This document shows, piece after piece, positions 42,392 through 51,577 of a DNA stretch of 64,000 nucleotides (position 1 is its first letter; the number at the start of each line of letters is the position of its first letter). Where the stretch lies: contig JAGBMA010000042.1 of assembly GCA_017635095.1 (NCBI GenBank), positions 17,325 through 81,324 of the forward strand, given 5' to 3'. The position numbers and the translations under genes are program-made. Under the pieces are notes generated by a model, which was not told the origin of the DNA, did no database searches, and was given only the letters and a program-made list of their open reading frames with translations. Source of the DNA: Ruminiclostridium sp. (GTDB lineage: Bacteria; Bacillota; Clostridia; Oscillospirales; Ruminococcaceae).

Positions 42392-42468
42392 TGCCGTTTC
42401 AGGCAATTCAATGTTAATACCGGCGATACACGCCGATAATATATAAGTAAAAAAGGAGAAACAAGAAA

Positions 42469-43137
42469 ATGAAAAAGAAAATCAGTATGCTTATTGCTGC
42501 TGCGCTTTGCGTTATGTGTGCGGCAGGCTGCGCAAACGGAACCACAGAGAGCACAACAGGAACAGTAGCACTCGGAACAACTACGACTGCGGCAAGTGAA
42601 GAAGTGACAACAACGACTTCCGAGACAGAGCAGAGCACCTCCGGGACTTCGACCCCGACAAGTACTGCTGAAGCTTATGAGGGAGAAACTTCCCCCGCGA
42701 CAGGTTCTCTGCGCGAGAACACCCGCTTCACTTACAGAGGCGTTGAGTTTGCAGTCGGAGACAATGCAGATGATGTTATACCCAACCTCGGCGAACAGAG
42801 CAAGCCTTCAAGCAAGCTCCAGCCTTGTATCCCGGGAGCCGGAGAAATAGAATATTTCTACTTCGACGGCATAACTGTACAGGTAACTCAATTCGGACTC
42901 ATCTGCGAATTGGATATAAGCAAATTTGAAAATCCGGGCTCGGATGCCGCGACAGTTACAGGGATAAGCCTTGCGTCCACGGCGGAGCAATGCAAGGCTA
43001 TACTCGGTGAGGCCGAAAATGAGTTTGACGGTTATCTCGGGTATGCGGACGGCGGCTACAACTTTACGTTGATATTTGATGATGAAGACGGATCATTGGT
43101 GTCATTCTCCGCAAGCGACATGGATCTTCCGATGTAA
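42469..43137 (+). CDS. Lipoprotein with Thr-rich linker
   Basis: AAAGGAG RBS. A lipoprotein signal (MKKKISMLIAAALCVMCAAG, then Cys) gives a lipobox at about residues 18-21, so the 222-residue protein is anchored outside the membrane. A Thr/Ser/Glu linker (25-85) leads to a compact domain with FTYRGVEFAVGD, GEIEYFYFDGITVQVT and YLGYADGGYNFTLIFDD, beta-rich with short repeats. No family is recognised. It lies after the acetylation pair and may bind the modified surface polymer or sense its state. Confidence 0.75.
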   Translation: MKKKISMLIAAALCVMCAAGCANGTTESTTGTVALGTTTTAASEEVTTTTSETEQSTSGTSTPTSTAEAYEGETSPATGSLRENTRFTYRGVEFAVGDNADDVIPNLGEQSKPSSKLQPCIPGAGEIEYFYFDGITVQVTQFGLICELDISKFENPGSDAATVTGISLASTAEQCKAILGEAENEFDGYLGYADGGYNFTLIFDDEDGSLVSFSASDMDLPM

Positions 43138-43223
43138 CTATACCTTTCAGTCAGTCCAATATTTCCTGCATGCATGATCAGGAATTTCATAAAAATTTTA
43201 GTAACCAGTAAGGAAAAAAACAA

Positions 43224-44879
43224 ATGAAAAAAAGAATAATATCGGTACTGATCGTTTCGGCGATGACAGCAGCTTCCGCAATGTCCGTTACAGCGTTCGC
43301 AGAAAGCACCAACACCTCGGTAAGTATGGACAACCCATTCTCCGGCTGCTTTGAAAAGCAGAGCAACAGCGAATGGAAGATCACCGACAGAGGTATGAAG
43401 CTGATCAATGATGATATAAGCGAGGGCGGCGGCGTTTTCAATCTGCACTTCATGCTGAAGAAACACGCCGAGGGCAGCATTATATGGAATTTCAGCTTTA
43501 CAGCCGAAGATAAGACCTACGCAGCCGACTACATAATGATGATACCGATGTATTCGGCGGAGGAAGGCACGAACTTGTATCTTCCGGTCAAAGATGTCAT
43601 CGGACTGCTGAACGATACCTACCCCGATGAGAAAATACCTTATGACAAGATAGAATTCGGTACTGTAAAGGATTCGGCAAAGCTCATAACAGACATTGAG
43701 ATAACCGCAAAGAGTGTTTTCCCCTCGCTGACCGATCACGTCTGGGCGACCTACGAGAAGGACGAAAACGGAAAATATACCAAGCCGTCCAACTATTTCA
43801 TTTTTGACGATAATAAGAATGGTCACACCTTCGACTCCGAATTTGTTACCGGACAGGGCTTTACTTATGAGCAGGACGACAACAAGCTCGTATTTCATTT
43901 CGGCTCGATGACCGATGAGGAGGTTCCGGCTGAGCTGAAATTCAACAAGTCCGGGGACATCATCGCAACGATCACATATCCGGAAACGACAAAGACCGTG
44001 AAATTTGAGCTCATTCCTTCTGCCGAGACCGAGAGCTTCGGAGTTGTGCCGGTGTTTGCGGAATCAGTATGGACGGCGTACGGCGAAGATGAAAACGGAG
44101 ACTATACCGAACTCTGGAACTATTTTGTGTTCAATGACGAAGGCTCCGGACGCACCGTTGACCCGAAAACCGGAACAGGCGAACCCTTCGCATACGAGCA
44201 AAACGGCGAAGAGGTGATGTTCCATTTCGGCTCGATAGATGATGATACTCCCGCAGTATTTGAGTCAAAGGGGCTTGATATTTACGCGACTATTGATTAT
44301 AGTGAGTTTACGAAAAAGGTCAGATTTGCGCATGAATATACCGAAGCAGATCCCGACACATTTGGAACTGACATCAACACGACCTCGGACTTCATAAATA
44401 CCGATACGGGCTGGGAGCTGCAGGACGCAGCAAGCAAGATACCGGACGCCAACGGGACGGCAGGCGGAAATGTCGGTATTGCAATAAAGTTTGATACGCC
44501 GCTTGACAATGGGTTTGATCTTACCTTCAAGCTTGTCACAGATGACGACAGTCAAAAAAACGTGGCCGTCGTTTACAGCGGAAGCATCAATGACGATACG
44601 CTGTTTGTGAAGATACGCGATCTGCTTGCACAGGCTGGTGTGGGAGCAGATAATGTTGCAACGCTCACCGTTGTGAATAATGGCGGCAATGCTATAAACT
44701 CAATAGATCTCGGTACAGGTGATGCGGCTTATACCGATATCATATTCGAAGCGACCAACGCTGCCGTTGACAGTGCAAATGACAGCAATCCAAACACAGG
44801 CGTGGGTATCGGTTTTGCTGCGCTTGGCGCGGTTATTTCGGGGTCGGCTGCCGCTATAAGCTACAGAAAACGCAGATAA
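43224..44879 (+). CDS. Secreted surface protein with C-terminal NPNTG-type anchor
   Basis: Signal peptide at 1-28 (cleavage near VTAFAES). The 551-residue protein has a tandem repeat: ATYEKDENGKYTKPSNYFIFDD and AYGEDENGDYTELWNYFVFND units about 110 residues apart, each followed by FTYEQ and VFHFGS strands. A dockerin- or carbohydrate-binding-like domain (about 385-520) follows. The end is NPNTGVGIGFAALG, a membrane helix, then KRR, resembling an LPxTG-type anchor with an unusual NPNTG motif. It is likely surface-exposed and may be wall-attached by a sortase. Co-oriented with the acetylation genes; target unknown. Confidence 0.77.
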   Translation: MKKRIISVLIVSAMTAASAMSVTAFAESTNTSVSMDNPFSGCFEKQSNSEWKITDRGMKLINDDISEGGGVFNLHFMLKKHAEGSIIWNFSFTAEDKTYAADYIMMIPMYSAEEGTNLYLPVKDVIGLLNDTYPDEKIPYDKIEFGTVKDSAKLITDIEITAKSVFPSLTDHVWATYEKDENGKYTKPSNYFIFDDNKNGHTFDSEFVTGQGFTYEQDDNKLVFHFGSMTDEEVPAELKFNKSGDIIATITYPETTKTVKFELIPSAETESFGVVPVFAESVWTAYGEDENGDYTELWNYFVFNDEGSGRTVDPKTGTGEPFAYEQNGEEVMFHFGSIDDDTPAVFESKGLDIYATIDYSEFTKKVRFAHEYTEADPDTFGTDINTTSDFINTDTGWELQDAASKIPDANGTAGGNVGIAIKFDTPLDNGFDLTFKLVTDDDSQKNVAVVYSGSINDDTLFVKIRDLLAQAGVGADNVATLTVVNNGGNAINSIDLGTGDAAYTDIIFEATNAAVDSANDSNPNTGVGIGFAALGAVISGSAAAISYRKRR

Positions 44880-44957
44880 CATATATATACCTCCGGAGGC
44901 TCTCTGTGGAAAAAAAACAGGGGGCTTTCGGTGGTTTATACATATACAGGTGATGCA

Positions 44958-46715
44958 ATGAAAAAGAGAAAGAAATTACTTGTTCAGGTCGGAGCACTGA
45001 TAGCCGTATTCTTCGCGGCGATCCTTATTGCGGGCGGTTTTATCATATATGCCGGGAGCACAACGATGTACTTGAACGCAAAAAACGAGATAATAGACCG
45101 CGACCTTCTGCGAGTGCGGGATTCTTTAGAGAAAACTCCGATCTTATCGGCCTTTCTTGATTACTGGCGCGAGAATTCTTATGATATAAATCGCGAAGCG
45201 ACAGAAGAAGAAGCAAATGAAGTGTGGCAGTATTACAACAACGGTAACGAGTGGATCGAATGGATGAAGATTACCGAAGAACAATTCCGCGATCTGGAAG
45301 GACCGGTAAAGATATCCGTAGCCAAGGATTACTACAGCTATTTTGCCGGAGTGTTGAACTGGGAGCAGCATGATTTCGGATATGACGCGATATACTGCAT
45401 AGATATAAGCCCGGAGAACGCGGGGTTTATCTATGCCAAGGGTAACGGTGATGAACCATATACCTATAAAACGCTCGGCGGGGTGCTGGATATGGATATT
45501 TCTAAGCAGCGCGCCGTGCAAAAGATCCTTTCGGGGACAAACAAGACTACAGAGTATGAGGTGGTCGAAAATTATAACGGAAAGAGCATTTACATAGGCT
45601 ATATTCCCATAACAGCGAACGGCAAAGTGGAATGTGCTCTCTGCATATTCTACGACTGGAGCGCATTTCAGAAGAGCATGAACGAAAATCTTGCCGTGAT
45701 GACGCTTATCGGCTCGGCGGTCATGATCATCGCGTTCATAGCGTTGCTGCATTATCTGTATGTGATCGCATTAAAGCCCGTAACGCAGATACAAACCAAT
45801 GTGCGTGAATATCGTGAAAATAAAGACAGTATACGGATAACCGAAAATATGAAGCATATACGCTCGGAGAATGAATTCGGCGTGCTTGCGGACGATATTT
45901 CGGAGCTTGCCGAGGAAATGGAACGATTCACGGAAGAAAATATCCGGCTTGCCGGTGAACAGGAACGTGTCGCAGCGGAGCTTGAACTTGCAACAAAAAT
46001 ACAGAGCGGGGCTTTGCCGAGCAAATTCCCTGCATTCCCTGAGCGCGATGAATTTGACCTGTACGCCTCGATGACACCTGCGAAAGAGGTCGGTGGCGAC
46101 TTCTATGATTTTTTCCTCATTGACGACGATCATCTTGCGCTCGTTATCGCGGACGTTTCCGGAAAGGGCGTACCCGCCGCGCTGTTCATGATGTCCTCTA
46201 TGATACTTTTGCACGACCGTGCGCTTATGGGCGGCAAGCCTTCGGAAATACTTGAATTTGTGAACAGGCGGATATGCTCAAAGAACCCGTTCGATATGTT
46301 CGTAACGGTATGGCTGGGGATACTTGAGATCAGCACAGGAAGGCTGTCATGCGCGAACGCGGGACACGAAAGACCGGAGATAAACAACGGTGAAGGCTTC
46401 GGGATCATGAAGGACAAGCATGGCTTTGTCCTCGGAAGTCTGGAGAGTATGCGGTATGAGACCTACGACATACAGCTCCATAGCGGCGATACCGTATTTG
46501 TTTATACAGACGGTGTCGCGGAAGCCACAAACGCTTCCAATGAGCTTTTCGGGACAGAACGGCTCACCGAAGCACTGAATGCGATCCCCGACGGATCACC
46601 GGAAGAACTCATCTTGACTGCGGGAAAAGCGGTCAATGATTTCGTCAAAGACGCGCCGCAATTTGACGACCTTACAATGCTTTGTCTGAAATACAACGGA
46701 GGTACAACGAAATGA
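44958..46715 (+). CDS. Membrane SpoIIE/RsbU-type phosphatase 1
   Basis: ATG at 44958 follows AGGTG. The 585-residue protein has a membrane helix at about 9-30, an extracytoplasmic sensor region (30-250), a second helix near 252-275, a HAMP-like linker with coiled coil, then the PP2C-type domain (350-585). The domain shows EVGGDFYDFF, ADVSGKGVPAALFM, ANAGHERP, TDGVAEATN and FDDLTMLCL. Such phosphatases dephosphorylate a STAS protein and so free a partner in a partner-switching pathway. It is followed with a four-base overlap by an RsbW-like gene, which should be its functional partner. Confidence 0.88.
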   Translation: MKKRKKLLVQVGALIAVFFAAILIAGGFIIYAGSTTMYLNAKNEIIDRDLLRVRDSLEKTPILSAFLDYWRENSYDINREATEEEANEVWQYYNNGNEWIEWMKITEEQFRDLEGPVKISVAKDYYSYFAGVLNWEQHDFGYDAIYCIDISPENAGFIYAKGNGDEPYTYKTLGGVLDMDISKQRAVQKILSGTNKTTEYEVVENYNGKSIYIGYIPITANGKVECALCIFYDWSAFQKSMNENLAVMTLIGSAVMIIAFIALLHYLYVIALKPVTQIQTNVREYRENKDSIRITENMKHIRSENEFGVLADDISELAEEMERFTEENIRLAGEQERVAAELELATKIQSGALPSKFPAFPERDEFDLYASMTPAKEVGGDFYDFFLIDDDHLALVIADVSGKGVPAALFMMSSMILLHDRALMGGKPSEILEFVNRRICSKNPFDMFVTVWLGILEISTGRLSCANAGHERPEINNGEGFGIMKDKHGFVLGSLESMRYETYDIQLHSGDTVFVYTDGVAEATNASNELFGTERLTEALNAIPDGSPEELILTAGKAVNDFVKDAPQFDDLTMLCLKYNGGTTK

Positions 46716-47320
46716 AAACAGATGTTTACAAATTTGAAAGAAGCGTGGATAACATCGACATAATTGTTGAGTTAGCCGAAAAGATCGCCGCGTACAACAA
46801 TCTCGGCGAAGATGAAGAGCTTAAGCTCTCGCTGCTTTGTGAGGAGCTTGTGGAGCTGCTCCCGAATTTGCTTATTTACGGAAATGGGGAATTATGGATC
46901 GAGAACAGCGGGAAAAGCTATGAGATACACGCTGTAGTTGAAGCCGACGACCTGCTCACCTCCTCCGACCGCAAAGAAATACTCGCGGTTTCCAAATCAA
47001 AAAAGAACTCTGCTGCCGTTGGGGTAATGAACAGAATAAAATTAGCCGTAGAGGAAATTATCGCCAATTACGCACTTTCCAAAGGCATGAGCGGTGAGGT
47101 TTCCTATGACGGAACCGCTCTCGAGACACTCGATTATGACTATGCAGACCCCTTTGCGCAGCAGGATATGTGGTCACTTGTCAAATACAAAAAGACTGTA
47201 CAGAATGGTACGGACGCATGGGACGAGCTTGAAAAGTCAATTATAGCAAATCTGGCTGACGATGTTACTGTCGGGATATTAGGCGGTAAAGTGGAGATCG
47301 TCATAAAGAAAGCGTTCTGA
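46712..47320 (+). CDS. RsbW-like ATPase-fold protein partner of phosphatase 1
   Basis: The ATG overlaps the phosphatase stop (ATGA). The 202-residue protein has LKLSLLCEELVELLPNLLIYG, which resembles the N-box region of HATPase anti-sigma kinases but with changed key residues. A second helical segment, RIKLAVEEIIANYALSKG, looks like another N-box. It may therefore be a degenerate tandem ATPase fold. The C-terminus (DDVTVGILGGKVEIVIKKAF) gives the final strands. Likely a binding protein rather than an active kinase; the target is unknown. Confidence 0.62.
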   Translation: MKTDVYKFERSVDNIDIIVELAEKIAAYNNLGEDEELKLSLLCEELVELLPNLLIYGNGELWIENSGKSYEIHAVVEADDLLTSSDRKEILAVSKSKKNSAAVGVMNRIKLAVEEIIANYALSKGMSGEVSYDGTALETLDYDYADPFAQQDMWSLVKYKKTVQNGTDAWDELEKSIIANLADDVTVGILGGKVEIVIKKAF

Positions 47321-47379
47321 TGACAGACTGTGGCTGAGAACGCCCGGGTTGGTGACGATAAAAAAGGACGGTATATCAA

Positions 47380-48696
47380 ATGGATTATCTGAGGGAGCAT
47401 CAGCTTGACCTTATGCTGATACTGACGGGTGTATGCTTTGCCATAGCTCTCGGAGGCTTGTTTTCGGATACAGGTAAAACAAAGAAAATATCGCTGTTCG
47501 TAATGGGTCTGAGTGCCACATTTCTAATGATCGCGGATCGATATGCGTACATATACAGAGGTGATGAAAGCACTGTCGGATTCCTCATGGTAAGAATATG
47601 CAACTGTGCTGTATTTCTTCTGATACTTGTGATAACTTATTCGTTCAACTGGTATCTTACCGATATGTTCAAAAATGATATACCGGACGGCAGAGTTCCA
47701 ATGCGGCTGCGTGTAAACGAAATAATTACAGTTATCGGTATCGTGCTTGTTATAGTATCACAATTCACCGGACTTTACTACACCTTTGATGAGCAAAACC
47801 GATATCAAAGATCGGACGGATATATGATCTCTTATATCATACCTCTGACGGTATGGATATCCGCAAGCTCAGTAATAATACAGTACCGCGAAAAAATCGG
47901 CATGATCATGTATCGGGCGCTGCTTATATTTACGCTTGCTGCCATTATTGCCTCTGTACTTCAATTTTTCCTTTATGGAGTTTCACTTACAAATATTGCG
48001 ATAGTCGTTCTTACAGTTGTACTTCGGCTGAAAGAGATAGTAAATACCAATCACAGTCTGGCGGCATCACATAAAAGAGAAAAAGAGCTTCTGATACAAA
48101 AGCAGAAAGAAATGTCCGCCATGATCGAGGAAACCACCAATGCATTTGCGGCGGTTATTGACGGCAAGGATAAATACACCAAGGGGCATTCCGAAAGAGT
48201 TGCGATATATTCAAGAATGCTTGCCAAAAATCTCGGACTTTCGGCGGAGGAACAAGAAAAAGCATACTATATGGGTTTGCTGCACGATATAGGAAAGATC
48301 GGCATTCCCGATGAGATCATAAATAAAACGACAAAGCTGACCGATGATGAGTTTAATCTTATGCAGTCTCACCCGATATTCGGCTACGAGATACTGAAGG
48401 AGATTAAAAGTATGCCGGAGCTGGCGCAGGGCGCACGCTGGCATCACGAATCCTATGACGGCAAAGGCTATCCCGATAAAGTCGCGGCGAAAGAACTGCC
48501 GTTTATCGTCAGGATAGTGGCGGTCGCCGACAGCTACGACGCAATGACATCTAACCGCAGCTACCGAAAATATCTCCCACAGGCGACCGCAAGAGCGGAA
48601 ATAGAAAAGAATATCGGCACACAGTTTGACCCGGACGTGGCGAGATGTATGCTTGATATAATTGACGGCGACCATGCCTATATGCTTCATGAATAA
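47380..48696 (+). CDS. Membrane HD-GYP domain protein (c-di-GMP phosphodiesterase-like)
   Basis: The 438-residue protein has about seven N-terminal membrane helices (10-220), a coiled coil (225-255), then an HD-GYP domain. YTKGHSERVAIYSRML and LLHDIGKIGIPDEI contain the metal-binding His and HD pair; HHESYDGKGYP carries the GYP motif. HD-GYP proteins break down cyclic di-GMP; in Clostridia this affects surface attachment and polysaccharides. It sits between two partner-switching cassettes, so it may link that signalling to c-di-GMP. No GGDEF domain is seen in the window. Confidence 0.87.
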   Translation: MDYLREHQLDLMLILTGVCFAIALGGLFSDTGKTKKISLFVMGLSATFLMIADRYAYIYRGDESTVGFLMVRICNCAVFLLILVITYSFNWYLTDMFKNDIPDGRVPMRLRVNEIITVIGIVLVIVSQFTGLYYTFDEQNRYQRSDGYMISYIIPLTVWISASSVIIQYREKIGMIMYRALLIFTLAAIIASVLQFFLYGVSLTNIAIVVLTVVLRLKEIVNTNHSLAASHKREKELLIQKQKEMSAMIEETTNAFAAVIDGKDKYTKGHSERVAIYSRMLAKNLGLSAEEQEKAYYMGLLHDIGKIGIPDEIINKTTKLTDDEFNLMQSHPIFGYEILKEIKSMPELAQGARWHHESYDGKGYPDKVAAKELPFIVRIVAVADSYDAMTSNRSYRKYLPQATARAEIEKNIGTQFDPDVARCMLDIIDGDHAYMLHE

Positions 48697-48738
48697 TAGG
48701 GTGTGGTGGCGTATTATCGGATAAACGGGCGGTGAAAA

Positions 48739-50484
48739 ATGGACAAACAAATTTCGGATAAAAGAAAATACCGTTCTCTGACAAAGCGGACAACAAGAGC
48801 GACAGTTATAGGCTGCATTATTCTCGGACTTGTCGCGGAGATAATCGGTCTCGGATTGTATGCCGTTGCAATAACGGGTCAGTATGTGAGACACGCTTCC
48901 GACCTGTCACGCTATGCCGCGATGTCCGCGCGTCATGCGGTAGATACCGTCGGATTTGCCGACGAATTGATGACTGTATATCGGGGTCTCGACGAAACGG
49001 AGCTTGCTCTTAACGGGACGGAGGAATACCGTTCGCTGTTCGCCGGATTTTCGGAGAGAAGCGAGTATGTGACCCTGACACATTTGCTGGATACCTTCAT
49101 ACAGACCGATGATGTTGACGATGTGTATATAGCGATGTATGACCGTGATACCTGCGCTATGGTATATATAGTCGATCCCGATCCCGGCAATGAGGAGCGT
49201 CTGTATCCAGGTGAGTGGGAAAGCGTGACCGAGGAAGGAATGATAAAATTCCTTGACTGGAACGGCGAGGGAATGCTGTATGATATTGATCGCACCTTAA
49301 AATACGGCTGGCTTTGCACTGCCGGGACTCCGATAAAGGACAGTCAAGGCAGGGTGTGCGCGTTTGCTCTGGTCGATGTGGCTCCGGGCAATATAGGGGA
49401 AACACTGGCGCTTTTTGCCCTCCAGACAGGAATAGGTGTCGTTATTGTTACGGCACTTATAGCCGTATTTCAGATAAGACATATGAGAAAGACCGTCGTA
49501 ATGCCGATAAATGCCATTGCGGACACGGCGGCGCAATATGTTCTTGATAAGCAGTCTGGCGCAGATGTGACAGGCCACTTCTGCTCACTTGACATACATA
49601 CGGGTGATGAAGTCGAAAATCTTGCCGATATAATGTCGGATATGGAGCATGACCTTGCCGAGTATGAGACCCGCATCACGAAGATCACTGCGGAGAAGGA
49701 ACGCATAGGTGCGGAGCTTCGCATGGCGACTGCGATACAGCAGGGTATGCTTCCTCATATTTTTCCGCCGTTCCCGGACAGAAAGGAATTTGATCTTTAT
49801 GCCTCAATGTCTCCTGCAAGAGAAGTTGGCGGCGATTTCTACGACTTCTTCTTTATAGACGACGATCACCTCGGACTTGTAATGGCTGATGTAAGCGGCA
49901 ATGGAGTACCGGCGGCGTTGTTTATGATGGTTTCAAAGGTGATAGTACAAAGCTGCGCTATGCTCGGAAAATCGGCAGGAGAAACTCTGACAAAGACGAA
50001 TGAAGCTATATGCTCAAACAATCAGTCGGAAATGTTTGTGACCGTGTGGCTCGGAATACTTGAAATATCCACGGGAAAGCTCACCGCCGCAAATGCCGGA
50101 CATGAGTTCCCCGCGATAGAGAGAGCAAACGGGAGATTTGAACATCTCGAAGATGAACACGGATTTGTCATAGGCAGTATACCCGGCATGAAGTATAACG
50201 AGTATGAGATAGTGCTTTCACCCGGCGATAAGCTGTTTTTGTACACCGACGGAGTGACGGAGGCTACAAATACCGAGGAAGAGCTTTTCGGAGAAGAGAA
50301 TATGCTTGAAGCCCTTAATACAGAGCCGGACGCCTCTCCCGAAAAAATACTGGAGAATGTAAGATCGGCTGTGAACAGGTTTGTAAAGGACGCAGAACAG
50401 TTTGACGATCTGACTATGATGTGTCTGGAATATAAAGGCAGGAAAGGAAGCTCATTATATGGAAATGCTGACGAGGGAGCTTGA
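48739..50484 (+). CDS. Membrane SpoIIE/RsbU-type phosphatase 2
   Basis: The 581-residue protein has a membrane helix at about 22-48, an extracytoplasmic sensor (50-225), a second helix (about 228-250), a HAMP-like linker and a coiled coil, then the PP2C domain. The domain has EVGGDFYDFF, ADVSGNGVPAALFM, ANAGHEFP, TDGVTEATN and FDDLTMMCL. The sensor region differs from those of phosphatases 1 and 3, so each may respond to a different signal. It overlaps the next gene by 26 bases in another frame, giving a phosphatase-kinase-STAS-STAS operon (48739-51576). Confidence 0.88.
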   Translation: MDKQISDKRKYRSLTKRTTRATVIGCIILGLVAEIIGLGLYAVAITGQYVRHASDLSRYAAMSARHAVDTVGFADELMTVYRGLDETELALNGTEEYRSLFAGFSERSEYVTLTHLLDTFIQTDDVDDVYIAMYDRDTCAMVYIVDPDPGNEERLYPGEWESVTEEGMIKFLDWNGEGMLYDIDRTLKYGWLCTAGTPIKDSQGRVCAFALVDVAPGNIGETLALFALQTGIGVVIVTALIAVFQIRHMRKTVVMPINAIADTAAQYVLDKQSGADVTGHFCSLDIHTGDEVENLADIMSDMEHDLAEYETRITKITAEKERIGAELRMATAIQQGMLPHIFPPFPDRKEFDLYASMSPAREVGGDFYDFFFIDDDHLGLVMADVSGNGVPAALFMMVSKVIVQSCAMLGKSAGETLTKTNEAICSNNQSEMFVTVWLGILEISTGKLTAANAGHEFPAIERANGRFEHLEDEHGFVIGSIPGMKYNEYEIVLSPGDKLFLYTDGVTEATNTEEELFGEENMLEALNTEPDASPEKILENVRSAVNRFVKDAEQFDDLTMMCLEYKGRKGSSLYGNADEGA

Positions 50485-50881
50485 AACTGCGGCAGCGGTA
50501 AGTGAACTGGATAATGTGATAGATTTTGTGGACGGACAGCTTGAAGCTGTCGGTTGTTCTATTGATAGTCAGATGCAGATCGAGCTTGCGGTGGAAGAGA
50601 TATTTGTTAATATCGCGAGCTACGCTTACGCTCCCGGAATCGGAAACGCGGCTATAAAGATCCGTATTTATGGCGAACCGCCGACTGTTGAAATAACATT
50701 TACGGATCACGGTGTGCGGTACGATCCGTTGGCAAAAGAAGATCCGGATATAGATCTGCCCGCCGGGGAAAGAGAAGTCGGAGGTCTGGGCATATTTCTC
50801 GCCAAGAAGAATATGGACGAGATGGCGTATGAGTACCGTGACGGTATGAATATCTTCACGATGAAAAAAGTAATAAATTGA
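50459..50881 (+). CDS. RsbW-like anti-sigma/STAS kinase
   Basis: The 140-residue protein is the most complete RsbW/SpoIIAB-type ATPase here: QIELAVEEIFVNIASYAY is the N-box with the catalytic Glu/Asn, ITFTDHGVRYDP the D-box, and GERVVG-like residues (GEREVGGLGIFLAKK) the Gly-rich lid. It would phosphorylate the STAS proteins encoded directly downstream. It starts inside the end of phosphatase 2, so expression is coupled. The sigma factor or other target is not in the window, unless it is the sigma-like protein at 57659. Confidence 0.85.
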   Translation: MEMLTRELETAAAVSELDNVIDFVDGQLEAVGCSIDSQMQIELAVEEIFVNIASYAYAPGIGNAAIKIRIYGEPPTVEITFTDHGVRYDPLAKEDPDIDLPAGEREVGGLGIFLAKKNMDEMAYEYRDGMNIFTMKKVIN

Positions 50882-50909
50882 CAGAATATCGAGTATGGAG
50901 GTAAAGACG

Positions 50910-51230
50910 ATGAGTCAAATAACGGTTGCAAAAAAACGAGAGAACGAAAAGCTGACTTTCCTGCTTGACGGCAGAGCCGACAGCTCCACAGCGGAACAGC
51001 TTCGGGAAGAAATGCTGAATGATCTCGACGGGGTCACGAATATTGAGGTTGACTGCGAAAAGCTCAGCTATATCTCGTCATCGGGGCTGCGCATAATACT
51101 GATACTCTTCAAAAGGATCACGGCGGCAGGAGGCACTCTCGTCATAACAAAACCAACAAGGAAAGTAATGGAAGTTTTAAAAATCACAGGCTTGATTGAA
51201 ATATTTCCCATAAAAGACAATATAGCGTAA
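50910..51230 (+). CDS. STAS-domain anti-sigma antagonist 1
   Basis: ATG at 50910 follows GGAGG; an ATG 15 bases upstream overlaps the RBS. The 106-residue protein is a single STAS domain: LTFLLDGRADSSTAEQLREE, then IEVDCEKLSYISSSGLRIIL with the phosphorylatable Ser in SSSGLR. This is the RsbV/SpoIIAA partner of the kinase upstream. In the unphosphorylated form it would pull the kinase from its target. Confidence 0.87.
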   Translation: MSQITVAKKRENEKLTFLLDGRADSSTAEQLREEMLNDLDGVTNIEVDCEKLSYISSSGLRIILILFKRITAAGGTLVITKPTRKVMEVLKITGLIEIFPIKDNIA

Positions 51231-51264
51231 ATAATGTTAAACTTTAAACGAAAGGATAATAACC

Positions 51265-51576
51265 ATGAGCAAGATAACGATCACTAAAACAAAAGAAAAT
51301 GAAACTTTGACTGTTTCTGCCGAGGGAAGGATCGACACCTCCACATCGTCGGAGTTCGACAATACGGTAAGACCGGAGCTTGAAGGCGTAACACAGCTCA
51401 TTCTGAACTTTGAGAAGCTGAGTTATATTTCTTCCTCCGGACTTCGTGTGCTTCTAAGCCTTCATAAGGCAATGGAAGCTAAGGGCGGCAAGCTTACCGT
51501 AATAAAGCCCACTAAAATAGTTTCGGAGGTATTCAATGCAGCCGGCTTTTTCAAAGTGTTAAGTATAGAACAATAA
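51265..51576 (+). CDS. STAS-domain anti-sigma antagonist 2
   Basis: AAAGGA RBS. The 103-residue STAS protein has LTVSAEGRIDTSTSSEFDNT and LILNFEKLSYISSSGLRVLL, with the same SSSGLR Ser motif. It is about half identical to the preceding STAS protein, so the pair arose by duplication. Two antagonists with one kinase suggests competition or different phosphatases acting on each. The next gene starts two bases after its stop. Confidence 0.87.
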   Translation: MSKITITKTKENETLTVSAEGRIDTSTSSEFDNTVRPELEGVTQLILNFEKLSYISSSGLRVLLSLHKAMEAKGGKLTVIKPTKIVSEVFNAAGFFKVLSIEQ

Positions 51577-51577
51577 A

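Noticed and set aside
42469-43137. Lipoprotein ending in Met as another member of the Met-tail set
   Set aside because: It is an exported protein outside the conjugation block, and a single final Met there is probably chance.
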